64,000 bases of DNA, from NCBI GenBank assembly GCA_963799415.1, contig CAWCXI010000018.1, positions 62,001 through 126,000 on the forward strand, in the 5' to 3' direction. The translations under genes and the position numbers were made by a program. The DNA comes from JAMXLO01 sp963799415 (GTDB lineage Bacteria > Pseudomonadota > Alphaproteobacteria > Acetobacterales > Acetobacteraceae). Below are positions 17,637-26,189 of this stretch, piece by piece. Numbering within the stretch: the first letter of the stretch is position 1; each line of letters begins with the position of its first letter. The notes beneath the pieces are model-generated. The model saw only the letters and a program-made list of their open reading frames with translations, was not told the DNA's origin and ran no database searches.

Positions 17637-18491
17637 CTAGTCGGAATCCGGACCCTCGACCGCGGCAAACCCCCTGCCGAACGCCGCGTCGCGCTTTTGG
17701 AAGGCGTATTTCACCCCGTGCGCGCGCATCGTCTCGCGGAATTCGCGTGCCATCGGTGCGTTGTGGCCGCGCGCATCGATTTCCGCGCCGATGCGTTGCA
17801 AGGTGCGCGCACCCATCAGCTCCAGCCCGAGATTGACCAGCCGCTTGTTGGCCGACAGCAGGTGCGGATCCACCATCCCCATCCGCTCCGCCAGTCGCAT
17901 CACCTCGGCTGCGAGTTCAGCGGCGGGCACGGATTTCATCGCCAGCCCGATCCGCGCGGCGTCCGCGCCGGTGACGCTGTCGCCGGTGAACAGCAGACGC
18001 TTCGCCCATTGCGGGCCGCAATGATACAGCCACATGCTGCCTGGTGGTGTGCCGAGGTCGCGCACCGGCGGGAAGCCGATCCGCGCGTCATCGGCGACGA
18101 TGACCATGTCGCACAGCCATGCGAGATCGGTGCCGATACCGATGCACGTGCCGTGCACCTGCGCGATGACCGGCTTGTGCATATCGAACAGGGTGCTGCG
18201 CAGGCGCTGCCCCTGTTCGAGGCGCCACACGTCATCGTCGATCTCGTGGCGGCCGCGATAGTCGTCGCCGCGACCCGACGAGTACTCGCTGAGATCGGCG
18301 CCGGCGCAGAAATGCGGACCGGCACCACGCAGTATGACACTGTGGACCGGGTTGTACTCGTCGGCCTCCAGCAGTGCCTCGTGCAACTCGCGCAACAGCT
18401 TCGCGCTGAGTGCGTTTCGCTTCTCCGGACGGTTCAGCGTGATGATGGCGGTCTTACCGGTGACTTCATAGGTGATCTGGTCGAGCTGCAT
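17637..18491 (-). CDS. Enoyl-CoA hydratase/isomerase family protein
   Basis: A 284-residue crotonase-fold enzyme. It has TLNRPEKRNALSAKLL at the N-terminus, the oxyanion-hole segment GAGPHFCAGADLSEY, the second oxyanion motif VHGTCIGIGTDLAWLCD, and FPPVRDLGTPPG where the catalytic acids usually lie. In typical hydratases two Glu act here; this enzyme has Asp at the second position, so hydratase, isomerase or hydrolase activity all remain possible. GGAGG precedes the ATG. It is divergent from an enolase-superfamily enzyme and close to a CoA-transferase pair, so a CoA-thioester catabolic route is plausible. Confidence 0.83.
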   Translation of the reverse strand: MQLDQITYEVTGKTAIITLNRPEKRNALSAKLLRELHEALLEADEYNPVHSVILRGAGPHFCAGADLSEYSSGRGDDYRGRHEIDDDVWRLEQGQRLRSTLFDMHKPVIAQVHGTCIGIGTDLAWLCDMVIVADDARIGFPPVRDLGTPPGSMWLYHCGPQWAKRLLFTGDSVTGADAARIGLAMKSVPAAELAAEVMRLAERMGMVDPHLLSANKRLVNLGLELMGARTLQRIGAEIDARGHNAPMAREFRETMRAHGVKYAFQKRDAAFGRGFAAVEGPDSD

Positions 18492-18556
18492 GCTGCTTCC
18501 TCCCTCGCTTTGCCGCCTGTAATGTCGACAGCAACCATGCGCCGAGGAGGAAACCG

Positions 18557-20095
18557 ATGCCAGAGTTGAAGATTGCCCGAATAGAGACGTTCCTGTTCGA
18601 TCCCGGACTGGCGAAGAACCTGCTGTTCTGCCGTGTGGAGACCGAGGAAGGCATCCACGGCTGGGGCGAAGCCTATGTCACGCCGGGAAAGGAGCCGGTG
18701 ATCGAGCACCTGCTGCAGGTCATGGCGAAATACATGATCGGGCGCAGCGCGTTCAACATCCGCCACACCGCGCAGGTGGTGTTCGACGACTATGCGATGC
18801 GGCGCGCGTCGCTCGACCTGCTGTCGGCATGGAGCGCGATCGAGATCGCACTGTGGGACATCGTGGCCAAGCACGCGAAGCTGCCGCTGTACAACCTGCT
18901 GGGTGGCGCATCGCGCGAGCGGGTGAAGGTCTATGCCAATGGCTGGTCGAGCGGCGGCGAGTTCATCGAACAGAACCTGGAGCGCGCGCTGAAGGTGAAG
19001 GAGATGGGCTTCACCGCGCTGAAATGGGACCCGTTCCCAGGACCCTGGCGCAATTTTATCCATCGCGAGGACGAAGACCACGTTGTGCGGTACGTGAGGA
19101 AGATGCGTGAGACCTTGGGGCCCGAGTTTGGGCTGCTGATCGAAGTGCATCGCCGGCTCGCGCCGATGCATGCGATCCGTATCGGCAAACGTCTCGCCGA
19201 GTTCGACATTGGCTGGTACGAGGAGCCGTGCCTGTGCGACAACATCGAGCTGGTGGCGGAGGTGCGGCGTGCGCTGCCTGGCGTGCCGATCGTCACGGGT
19301 GAGGCGATCTACTCGAAGGAGGCGTTCGCCCAGGCGCTGGCGGCGCGTGCCGCGGATATCATCAATCCGGACATCTGCAATTGTGGCGGAATCGGCGCGA
19401 TGCTTGACATTGCCGCTATGGCGCAGCCGCATGCCGTGGCGGTGGCGCCCCACAACTATAACTCGACACTCGTCGGGGCGGCCGCGACGGTGCAGCTTGC
19501 CGCGATGATTCCGAACTTCTGGATCGCCGAGTTCTTCATCAATCTGAAGCCGGCCTGCGACGAGATCGCGGTGCAGCCGCTGGTGGTGAAGGACAGCTTT
19601 GTTGAGTTGCCGACGACGCCGGGGCACGGGATCGACCTCGACGTGGAGCGGCTGCGCAAGCGGCCGTATCGCGATATGGGAGCGCGCACCGGCAAGAGTC
19701 TGCGGAGTTACACCGAGGAGTTTCCGCGGAAGAACTATGTGGTTGGGGCTACGCGGACGGGTACTGAGGGGCGGGAGGCACCGCCTCCCCAACTCTCTCC
19801 CCCGCTGCGCGGAAGAGAGGGCGGAACACGCCAGCCCCTGGTATTTAGTTCGTGCGATTCAGATAGGGCGCCGCATCGTCGTCGAGCAGAAGGCGATCGC
19901 GCTGTAACGCGCCGACGATCTCCTGCACGCGGGCGATATAGGCATCGTGCGTCGGATAGCGCTCCGCCAGCGAAGGGCGCGGATCGCCGGCACGCTCGCG
20001 TTCGGCGCGCGTCGCGGCAAATACCAGATAGGTACCGTCACGGTCGGCCAGCTCGCCGGCGGGCAGCGGCTCTCGGTACAAATTCCACCCGGTGA
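18557..20095 (+). CDS. Mandelate racemase/muconate lactonizing enzyme family protein (C-terminal run-through)
   Basis: An enolase-superfamily enzyme. Residues 1-120 form the capping domain; the barrel shows KWDPF, IEVHRR, GWYEEP, VTGEAIYSKE, NPDICNCGG and VAPHNYNS, giving Asp/Glu metal ligands and a His base as in galactonate-dehydratase-like members. Family similarity ends near residue 395 (EEFPRKNYVVG). The frame then stays open for about 115 more codons through a GC-rich hairpin and 250 bases antisense to the next gene, with low-complexity Arg-rich sequence. The natural stop has probably been lost to a small change or indel near 19750. GAGGAGG precedes the ATG. Confidence 0.8.
   Translation: MPELKIARIETFLFDPGLAKNLLFCRVETEEGIHGWGEAYVTPGKEPVIEHLLQVMAKYMIGRSAFNIRHTAQVVFDDYAMRRASLDLLSAWSAIEIALWDIVAKHAKLPLYNLLGGASRERVKVYANGWSSGGEFIEQNLERALKVKEMGFTALKWDPFPGPWRNFIHREDEDHVVRYVRKMRETLGPEFGLLIEVHRRLAPMHAIRIGKRLAEFDIGWYEEPCLCDNIELVAEVRRALPGVPIVTGEAIYSKEAFAQALAARAADIINPDICNCGGIGAMLDIAAMAQPHAVAVAPHNYNSTLVGAAATVQLAAMIPNFWIAEFFINLKPACDEIAVQPLVVKDSFVELPTTPGHGIDLDVERLRKRPYRDMGARTGKSLRSYTEEFPRKNYVVGATRTGTEGREAPPPQLSPPLRGREGGTRQPLVFSSCDSDRAPHRRRAEGDRAVTRRRSPARGRYRHRASDSAPPAKGADRRHARVRRASRQIPDRYRHGRPARRRAAALGTNSTR
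19773..19789. terminator. GC hairpin between convergent genes (REP-like, copy 2)
   Basis: GGGAGGC and GCCTCCC flank ACC as a perfect 7-base stem, followed by CTCTCTCCCCC and a partly complementary AAGAGAG. It lies inside the run-through part of the enolase-superfamily frame, where a terminator would be expected after a normal stop. Confidence 0.5.
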
Positions 20096-21657
20096 ACGTG
20101 CCGCGCGGTACGGCGATGTCGGGCAGGCGGATGCCGGCGATCTCGTTGCCGTCCGCATCCACCTGCGGCACCAGGGCCTGCCACTTGCGCGCCGGCGGCT
20201 GCGGATCGGTCCAGTCGCCAAGCGCCACGACATCGTTCGACGCACGTGGCGGCACCAGAGTTGCAAGCTTCGGCCACGCGACCGTTTCGGCGCGCACCAA
20301 TGTGCCGTCGGCGACGCGGGGCAGCCGCGATGGCGGCGGCTCACGTCCGTTCGTCACCCACTCGTCCAGCGCCAGCAGCAGCGCGCGGATCGCCGGCATC
20401 GGATCGTGCCAGTTGCGCGGATTGCTGCATGGGCCGGCGTCGCGCGGCATGCCGGCCTTGCCGCCATGCTGCGTGCCCGGCAGGTAATAGCCTCGCACAT
20501 TTGCCGGCAGCGCGGCATCGTGCGTGCCGTCGGGATCGGTGTGCAGCAGCGACGCGCCCTTTTGCCAGTACTCTGTCGAGGTATTGGTCTCGATAACCTT
20601 CGGATCACTGTCGTCGCCGTGCATCAGCGCGCTGGTGGCGAACGGGAACTCCACCTCGGGGAAGCCGTGATCCTCGTGCCACGTGCGGGTGCGCGCGGGC
20701 TGGGCGAATTCGGTGTTGAAGAACACGCGGCCGATGCCGGCGACATGGATGAACATGCCATCGAACACGCGCGCGCCCGCTTCGTCGCGGTTGAAGCCCT
20801 GTGCCAAATGATCGCGCAGATAGCGCCCGGCCTGCGAGATGCCGAAGCCCAGCGCATGCGTTGGCTGACGACCGAGCAGGTCGCGGCCGGTCGCGCTGTT
20901 GCGAAGATGACTGACGATGTCACGCGTCGCGGCAATGCCGACGCCGAGTACGCGCGGGTTGGTTGCCTGGTAGCGCAGTTCGTAAATCGAGCCTGGTTCG
21001 GGTGCCGCCCCCTGCGCCAGACGAATCGTGCGTGCATCGACGAACTCGAATGCCGCAGACTGCCGTGGTGCCGTCTGGGTACGCCGCACCGTCAGAACGG
21101 CGTCGTCGCGTGTCGCGGCTTCATAGGTCAAGCGGAAGTGTTCGAGATCGCCACCGCGCGTGCCGGAGATGAACTCCTCGCGTATGCATCGCACGATTGG
21201 CGCGCCGTTGTTTGTGGCGATCGGTGCGTCCAGCCCAAGCCCGCCATTGGCGCGCGGCGCGCCCGCATCCCATCCCGACCACACCAACGTGAATCCCAGC
21301 CGCAGCGGTAACGCGTTGCCGAGGTCCGCGGCGCTCGATGGCTGGTTGCCTGGCTTGCCGGCGCACAGATTGCCAAACAGCAACATGCGGCCGCGGTTGT
21401 TCACCTCGTAGATGATGCGGCCATTGCCGCGCTCGGGGTCTGCCGGACGCAGGATGCAGATGTCGCTGCGGGTACTCGACCATGCCGCGCGCGTTGCGCG
21501 GTGCCTTGTCGATATTGACGATGCCGCGGTTGGCCGGGTGCGCGGGATCGAGCTCGCCTATCGCAACGCCGTCGAGCCGTTCATAGGCGCCGGTCGCACC
21601 GAATTCGGCGCCCCCAACGAACGGTGCACGCGCGGTGATCTCGATTGCGGTGATCAT
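19845..21657 (-). CDS. Alpha/beta-hydrolase domain-containing protein (frameshifted)
   Basis: About 603 residues after removing one base. The N-terminal frame ends NIDKAPRNARGMVEY; the main frame resumes SDICILRPADPERGNGRI, a continuous family motif, so there is one extra C in the GGG/CCC at 21470-21472. The nucleophile elbow is GFGISQAGR, near residue 290. Large hydrolases of this type are often annotated as alpha/beta-hydrolase domain-containing proteins and act on esters or lactones; the substrate is unknown. No signal peptide is visible. The 3' end overlaps the run-through of the convergent enolase-superfamily gene. Confidence 0.78.
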
Positions 21658-21680
21658 GCAGGGTTCTCCTCTCTCCCGTC

Positions 21681-21699
21681 ATTGCTCCTCGCAATGACA
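21681..21699. repeat. Palindromic repeat remnant, copy D
   Basis: CTCCTCGCAATGACA matches the distal end of the repeat arm seen at 6390-6404. Only this part remains, between the hydrolase start and the CoA-transferase stop. Confidence 0.55.
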
Positions 21700-21710
21700 A
21701 GGCGACGGGT

Positions 21711-22355
21711 TCAAGTCACATGCAGCTTCGCCTCCGTGCGGGCCTGCAATGCCTCCAAGGTCAGCCCGGCGATCATGTCGCGCACCACGAAACCGTTCGG
21801 CGTCACGTCGAGCACCGCAAGGTTAGTGTAGACACGCTTGACCACGCCCTTCGCGGTCAGTGGATAGGTGCAGCGCTGGCGGATGCGCGACTCGCCCTCC
21901 CTGGTGGTGTGCTCCATCACCACCCAGAGCCGCTGCGCACCGATCGCCAGATCCATCGCGCCGCCGACCTGCTTCACCGGCTCGGCGGCGGAGCGTGCCC
22001 AGTTCGCCAGGTCGCCGTTCTCCGCTACTTCGAAGGCGCCGAGTACGCACAGGTCCAGATGCCCGCCGCGCGCGATGGCGAAGCTGTCGGCATGGTGCAC
22101 GTATGATCCGCCGGTGCGAAGCGTGACATGCGTGGTGCTGGCGTTGATGAGGAACGGATTGACTGCATCGGCCGCCGGCGCGGGACCGACGCCGATCACG
22201 CCATTCTCAGCGTGGAAAATGACCTCACGCTCCGCCGGCACGAAATCGGCGACCAGCGTCGGGATGCCGATGCCGAGGTTAACCAGCCAGCCTTCAGGAA
22301 TGTCGCGCGCGCACCAGGCCGCCATGCCGTTGCGATCGAGCGGGGAGATGTCCAT
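21711..22355 (-). CDS. 3-oxoacid CoA-transferase subunit B
   Basis: A 214-residue class I CoA-transferase beta subunit. It has the catalytic Glu in FHAENGVIGVG and the segment GIGIPTLVADFVP near the N-terminus, which match ScoB/PcaJ/AtoA. With the A subunit encoded just upstream it would move CoA from a donor such as succinyl-CoA to a 3-oxoacid. The pair is 9 bases apart and surely cotranscribed. Which acid is used (acetoacetate, 3-oxoadipate or another) cannot be told from sequence alone; no beta-ketoadipate genes are near. Confidence 0.88.
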   Translation of the reverse strand: MDISPLDRNGMAAWCARDIPEGWLVNLGIGIPTLVADFVPAEREVIFHAENGVIGVGPAPAADAVNPFLINASTTHVTLRTGGSYVHHADSFAIARGGHLDLCVLGAFEVAENGDLANWARSAAEPVKQVGGAMDLAIGAQRLWVVMEHTTREGESRIRQRCTYPLTAKGVVKRVYTNLAVLDVTPNGFVVRDMIAGLTLEALQARTEAKLHVT

Positions 22356-22364
22356 CGAACCCTC

Positions 22365-23024
22365 TCAGAGCGGCACGTGCAGCACGCGATTGACGAAGAT
22401 GCCTGGCGTCACGACCATCTCTGGTGCGAGTTCGCCGAGTGCCACGACGTTGCGCGTCATCGCTATTGTCAGTTTGGCCGCCATCGCCATCACGGGATTG
22501 AAGTTCCGTGCACTGTCACGGTAGGTCAGGTTGCCCCAGCGATCGGCGCTCCATGCCTCGATCAGCGCGACATCGCCGGGCAACGGATATTCCAGCAGAC
22601 ACAGCCGGCCGCCGATCTCGCGCGTTTCGCGACCTTCCGCGAGCAGCGTGTCGGCACCGGTTGGCGTGTAGAAGCCCATGATGCCGGCGCCGGCTGCGCG
22701 CATGCGTTCGGCCATCGTGCCCTGCGGGATGATCTCCACCTCCAGCTCGCCGCGCTGGAGCAGGCGGCCGGAGAGGCTTGCCGGGCGCACGAAGCTGCAG
22801 ATCAGGCGACGCACGCGGCCGAGTGACAGCAGTTGCTCGATTGCGCTGCCATCGCGCCCGCCGGCGACCGCCACGATGGTGAGATCGCGCGCGCCCTGTG
22901 CGATCAGGCCGTCGAGCAGCGGTGTCGGAATGCCCACGTCGCCAAAGCCACCGAGCAGAACCGTGGAGCCGTCGGCAATGCCTGCCACGGCATCGGCCAT
23001 GGAGTGCACGAACTTGTCGATCAT
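22365..23024 (-). CDS. 3-oxoacid CoA-transferase subunit A
   Basis: A 219-residue alpha subunit. The CoA-binding loop is GSTVLLGGFGDVGIPTPLLD at residues 19-38, and there is a later GFYTPTGADTLLAEG and the SADRWGNLTYRDSARNFNP block. It is the first gene of the two-gene operon with subunit B. The complex is cytosolic and usually (alpha-beta)2. Length and motif order fit the ScoA/PcaI family. The nearest possible pathway partner is the enoyl-CoA hydratase-type enzyme 4 kb away. Confidence 0.88.
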   Translation of the reverse strand: MIDKFVHSMADAVAGIADGSTVLLGGFGDVGIPTPLLDGLIAQGARDLTIVAVAGGRDGSAIEQLLSLGRVRRLICSFVRPASLSGRLLQRGELEVEIIPQGTMAERMRAAGAGIMGFYTPTGADTLLAEGRETREIGGRLCLLEYPLPGDVALIEAWSADRWGNLTYRDSARNFNPVMAMAAKLTIAMTRNVVALGELAPEMVVTPGIFVNRVLHVPL

Positions 23025-23070
23025 GCACCGAGGCTAGCGCGGCGCGGAGACAGGGTCGAGACGCTGGGTC

Positions 23071-23796
23071 CTACACGGCCGTCCCCCCGGCAGCCGGATG
23101 CAAGCTGTCCTGGATGCGGCCATAAGCGGCATTGGCGTCTTGGATGCGCTTCAGTTCGAGCGTGTTCAGCACGTCGGCGCCGGTGACATCAGCCATGCTC
23201 AGCGTGCCACCTTTGGCCGTGACGACGCCGTAGGCTGTGAGTTGCGCTGGTGACCAGGGCTTGCCGGCGTCGTCGGCGCCCGCGGCTGGGGGCAGTTGCA
23301 GCAGCGCCGTCGCAGCTTCCGCCGTGACCCGGGCAGGTGTTGATGGGGCATTTTGGGATGGGTGTCCCCCCAGTGCTGCCTGCATGGTCTTGTCAATGTC
23401 GATGCCGGAGATCTTCTCGAATATCGTTGTGGCTAGATTGGTGATCGCACCGATGGGTCCGCCGAGCAGCGTGCTCACGACCAAAGAGCCCGCTCGGCCT
23501 AACATCTCGGGAATCTGGTCCCCTGTGACGGCCCGGTAGATCGTGCCGATGACTGGAAGATACTGGAGCGGGTTCAGCGCGGATAGAATGTCGTGGAACG
23601 AGATGGAATGGTTCGCTGCGGGTTGCGCCGGTTGGGTGTTCGCCACGGGTACGGTGAGGGCGGCGCCTGTGCCGCCCGTTTCGCGGCGCGCGTCCATGCG
23701 GAGCACGCCGCCTGTACGCGGAATGGGAGAGGCGACAGTAACTCCGCTGACCGCTTGAATGGTGGTGTACGCCCTGGAGCACAGGTCAGCCAACAT
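23071..23796 (-). CDS. Hypothetical protein with a glycine/alanine-rich helical core
   Basis: A 241-residue protein. Its most distinctive part is SFHDILSALNPLQYLPVIGT followed by IYRAVTGDQIPE (about residues 66-97), then a hydrophobic stretch GRAGSLVVSTLLGGPIGAIT. Similar NPLQxLP-IYRAxTGD modules occur in uncharacterised alphaproteobacterial proteins. The C-terminal third is a low-complexity linker and an amphipathic helix. A start at the internal Met (about residue 34) is possible; neither has a good ribosome-binding site. It could associate with membranes, but the role is unknown. Confidence 0.6.
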   Translation of the reverse strand: MLADLCSRAYTTIQAVSGVTVASPIPRTGGVLRMDARRETGGTGAALTVPVANTQPAQPAANHSISFHDILSALNPLQYLPVIGTIYRAVTGDQIPEMLGRAGSLVVSTLLGGPIGAITNLATTIFEKISGIDIDKTMQAALGGHPSQNAPSTPARVTAEAATALLQLPPAAGADDAGKPWSPAQLTAYGVVTAKGGTLSMADVTGADVLNTLELKRIQDANAAYGRIQDSLHPAAGGTAV

Positions 23797-23901
23797 TGCA
23801 TGGTTATGCTTGCAAGTGTCTTACGCCGGCGGTTCTTGCTCACCGGGCGACATGTGGAGTGTGATGCGATCACCGGGATCGCCTCATGAAGGGGGAGGAA
23901 C

Positions 23902-24591
23902 ATGGCAAACATCGTACTGGTTCATGGCGCGTATCAGGGCGGCTGGATCTGGCAGCGCGTGGTGGCACGGTTGACCGCGGGCGGACACCGCGTGTTCGCG
24001 CCGACCCTGGATGGTTGCGCGGAACGCCGCCACGCGCTGCGGCCCGGCATCAGCACCGAGACGCACGGCGCCGAGATCGCCGAGCTGCTGTTCTTCGAGG
24101 ATCTGAGCGACGTCGTGCTGGTGGGCACCAGCAGCGGCGGCATGGTCGTGTGCAGCGCGGCTGAACGCGCGCGTGAGAGAGTTGGGCGGCTGGTGTTCGC
24201 CGATGCGCTGGCGCTGCTGGATGGCGAGTGCATTCCTGACATCGTCAAGCGGGTGACGCGGGAGACGACCGATCTCGCCACCGGTCCGTCGCGGGAGGAT
24301 GCGGCCGGGCGAATGTTCGCGAGCCTTGATGACGCGACAAAGGCCTGGGCGCTGGAGCGCTATACGATGCACCCAGCGGTGGCGATGAATGGCCGCATGA
24401 AGCTGCCGAACTTCTGGCAGCAGACGTGGAAGGCGAGCGTCATCTGGTGTCGGCAGGCGGTTAATCCCGGTGAGGCGCATCAGCGGCGGGCGGCCGAGAA
24501 GCTGCACGCAACGTGGCATGAGCTGGATACCGGACACTATCCGATGCTGACGGCGGCGGACGAGCTCTCGCGGCTGATCGTGGCGGGCTGA
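23902..24591 (+). CDS. Alpha/beta-hydrolase, salicylate-esterase-like
   Basis: A 229-residue small hydrolase. It begins IVLVHGAYQGGWIWQRV (oxyanion loop), has the nucleophile elbow GTSSGGM near residue 76, and the catalytic His in LDTGHYPML near residue 215. The overall form is that of plant MES-type and bacterial EstC-like esterases that cleave methyl esters or act as hydroxynitrile-lyase relatives. GGGGGAGGA precedes the ATG. The gene ends 6 bases from the convergent quinone-reductase gene. The substrate is unknown. Confidence 0.8.
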   Translation: MANIVLVHGAYQGGWIWQRVVARLTAGGHRVFAPTLDGCAERRHALRPGISTETHGAEIAELLFFEDLSDVVLVGTSSGGMVVCSAAERARERVGRLVFADALALLDGECIPDIVKRVTRETTDLATGPSREDAAGRMFASLDDATKAWALERYTMHPAVAMNGRMKLPNFWQQTWKASVIWCRQAVNPGEAHQRRAAEKLHATWHELDTGHYPMLTAADELSRLIVAG

Positions 24592-24597
24592 TCCCTC

Positions 24598-25191
24598 TCA
24601 ATCCAAGGCCCCCGTCGCCGCTCTGATCCGCCGCAGGAATTTGCGCAGCTGTGCCGGTTTCGCGCGGTCCATGTTGTAGTGCACACACCATGTCACGCGG
24701 CAATTCCGCGCGCAGAGCGCACGCACCGCACGGCCGATCACCTTGCGGGCCGGATCGCCGAGTGCTGCGCGCACCAACCACCACGAACCGCCATAGGTGG
24801 TCACCACCATGATGCGCCTGATGCGCTGCAGGCGGTCGGTGTTCACCTTGCCGTTGCGCGTCACATCGAATGCCACGCCCGGCAGCCAGACGCGATCGAA
24901 GTACCCCTTCAGCATTGCCGGCATGCCGTACCACCACGCAGGGTACACCAGCACGATAGCCTCGGCCGTCGCGAGCTGATCGTCGTAGCGCTTCACCAGC
25001 CGCTCGTTGCGATCCGTGTTGAGATAGTCCAACCGCTCCTGCCGACGCATGACCGGGTCGAAGTTCTCCGCATAGAGATCGACATCGGTCACTTCGTGTC
25101 CGGCCTCGGCCAGGGCCTGCAACACGGTCTGGTGAGCGGCGGCGGCAAAGCTTTCCACCACCGGATGGCAGTAGATGACGAGGACGCGCAT
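24598..25191 (-). CDS. NAD(P)H dehydrogenase (quinone), flavodoxin fold (KefF/NQO1-like)
   Basis: A 197-residue flavoprotein. The N-terminus MRVLVIYCHPVVESFAAAAH is the FMN/FAD phosphate loop of NQO1/MdaB/KefF-type reductases, followed by VLVYPAWWYGMPAMLKGYFDRVW, the isoalloxazine contact. It would reduce quinones or nitro/azo compounds by two electrons. The C-terminus is short of some relatives but includes the usual dimer helix. It is a single gene, convergent with the esterase-like gene; no potassium-efflux KefB/C gene is next to it. Confidence 0.82.
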   Translation of the reverse strand: MRVLVIYCHPVVESFAAAAHQTVLQALAEAGHEVTDVDLYAENFDPVMRRQERLDYLNTDRNERLVKRYDDQLATAEAIVLVYPAWWYGMPAMLKGYFDRVWLPGVAFDVTRNGKVNTDRLQRIRRIMVVTTYGGSWWLVRAALGDPARKVIGRAVRALCARNCRVTWCVHYNMDRAKPAQLRKFLRRIRAATGALD

Positions 25192-25529
25192 CCAGACGAT
25201 CTGGTGTCAGCGCGCGGCCACCTCGAGAGCGACCCGAGCAGACTTGATCCTTATGATCGGCAGGCGCTGCGCCTCAAATTCGACCAGGCTTTCGAGCCCA
25301 GGGAGGCAGTGGCGATGGCGGCGGTTCGACGATCCTGACCGGCGGCGTCGGCTTGCCATTCTTGTCGGAAGTCGGAGCGGGTTCGCGGAACGAATGCTGG
25401 ATCATGCTGGCACCCCGTTGTGGCGGCCACCGAAAGCGAACCACCGAGGCGGCCCGCGTCGGAAAGCCTCGCTTTGTTCAGCATGAGCGGTTACGCCAGC
25501 GCTTCACTCGCGTTGCAGATGCGGATCGA
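25192..25529. other. Intergenic region without a supported gene
   Basis: This 338-base stretch has several short open frames on both strands, none with a ribosome-binding site or recognisable protein. It contains the promoter region of the quinone reductase gene and the 3' flank of the small membrane ORF. Confidence 0.5.
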
Positions 25530-25727
25530 TCACCACTGCGTTGCAATGATGGTGACAACGCCGCCGACCACGGAGAGGGTAACTGCGCTGAGCACGACGA
25601 CGAGGACCATTATTCGGTCGACTGCGGAGTTGCGCTCCTTCTTATCGATCTCGACGACCTCCCATTCGGGGGTCAGCGAGCGATGCCCTGCTTTGCCGGG
25701 CTCCTCCCACCTTGTGCGGTCAGACAT
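25530..25727 (-). CDS. Small tail-anchored-like membrane protein, 65 residues
   Basis: A 65-residue ORF with a hydrophilic N-terminal 38 residues and one C-terminal transmembrane helix (DRIMVLVVVLSAVTLSVVGG, then VVTIIATQW). AGGAGAGGG precedes the ATG by eight bases, and the frame has codon use like that of its neighbours. The arrangement is that of a small tail-anchored inner-membrane protein. No family is recognised. It is isolated between a quinone reductase and a Cys-rich hypothetical gene. Confidence 0.5.
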   Translation of the reverse strand: MSDRTRWEEPGKAGHRSLTPEWEVVEIDKKERNSAVDRIMVLVVVLSAVTLSVVGGVVTIIATQW

Positions 25728-25802
25728 TCAGCTTTCCCTCTCCTGCCGGTCCCGAAACCTCGGCATCGTGGCTACCATGCCGCCGCTTCGCTAGAAAGCG
25801 TC

Positions 25803-26153
25803 CTAGCGGTCAGGACCGGTCAACCGAAAGCGACGCGAGGAGACTTGATCGCCGGCCAGCGCGGCGCGGACGGCGGCCTCGCCTGCCGGGGTCGCCTGAA
25901 CGGCGACGGAACGGAACCACGCTACCTCGCCGCGTGCCCTGGCGAGGAACAACCGGTCCAATGCCTGGGCCGCCGGACCGCGCGGGACGCAGCAGGCGCA
26001 GCCCGGCGCATGCGCCGCCAGCGCCGGCGCCAGTCGGAACCGCGCGACCGGCCGACCGCAGGCGCTCGCGTCGCCCTCGATCAATACCGCCTCGTCGGCT
26101 GCGGGTGGGCCGAAACGGACCGCCACCCGGTCATCTGCTGGTTGATTCATCAT
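25803..26153 (-). CDS. Conserved Cys-containing hypothetical protein, 116 residues
   Basis: A 116-residue protein rich in Ala and Arg with the motif GCACCVPRGPAAQALDRLFL (three closely spaced Cys near residues 51-54) and a C-terminal PAGEAAVRAALAGD. The Cys cluster followed by PRG could bind metal. The start codon lies four bases from the palindrome that probably controls the divergent sahR gene, so it may share the operator. The true start may be a few codons further in, since no ribosome-binding site fits this one. Function unknown. Confidence 0.55.
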   Translation of the reverse strand: MMNQPADDRVAVRFGPPAADEAVLIEGDASACGRPVARFRLAPALAAHAPGCACCVPRGPAAQALDRLFLARARGEVAWFRSVAVQATPAGEAAVRAALAGDQVSSRRFRLTGPDR

Positions 26154-26157
26154 CTGG

Positions 26158-26177
26158 ACATAAGGATATGTTTATGT
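26158..26177. promoter_or_regulatory. Palindromic operator upstream of the sahR-metH operon
   Basis: ACATAAGGATATGTTTATGT is a 20-base imperfect palindrome (8 of 10 positions pair, with perfect ACATAA/TTATGT ends). It ends 12 bases upstream of the start of an ArsR/methyltransferase fusion and is also next to the divergent gene's start. Position and symmetry fit an autoregulatory ArsR-family site; SahR-type regulators act this way at methionine-cycle genes. Confidence 0.6.
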
Positions 26178-26189
26178 AATCCATAAGCT

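Noticed and set aside
19845..20095. Antisense-overlapping C-terminal domain of the enolase-superfamily protein
   Set aside because: Arg-rich low-complexity sequence; treated as run-through rather than a real domain.
25192..25529. Short frames between the quinone reductase and the 65-residue ORF
   Set aside because: None has a start with a ribosome-binding site or a plausible protein.
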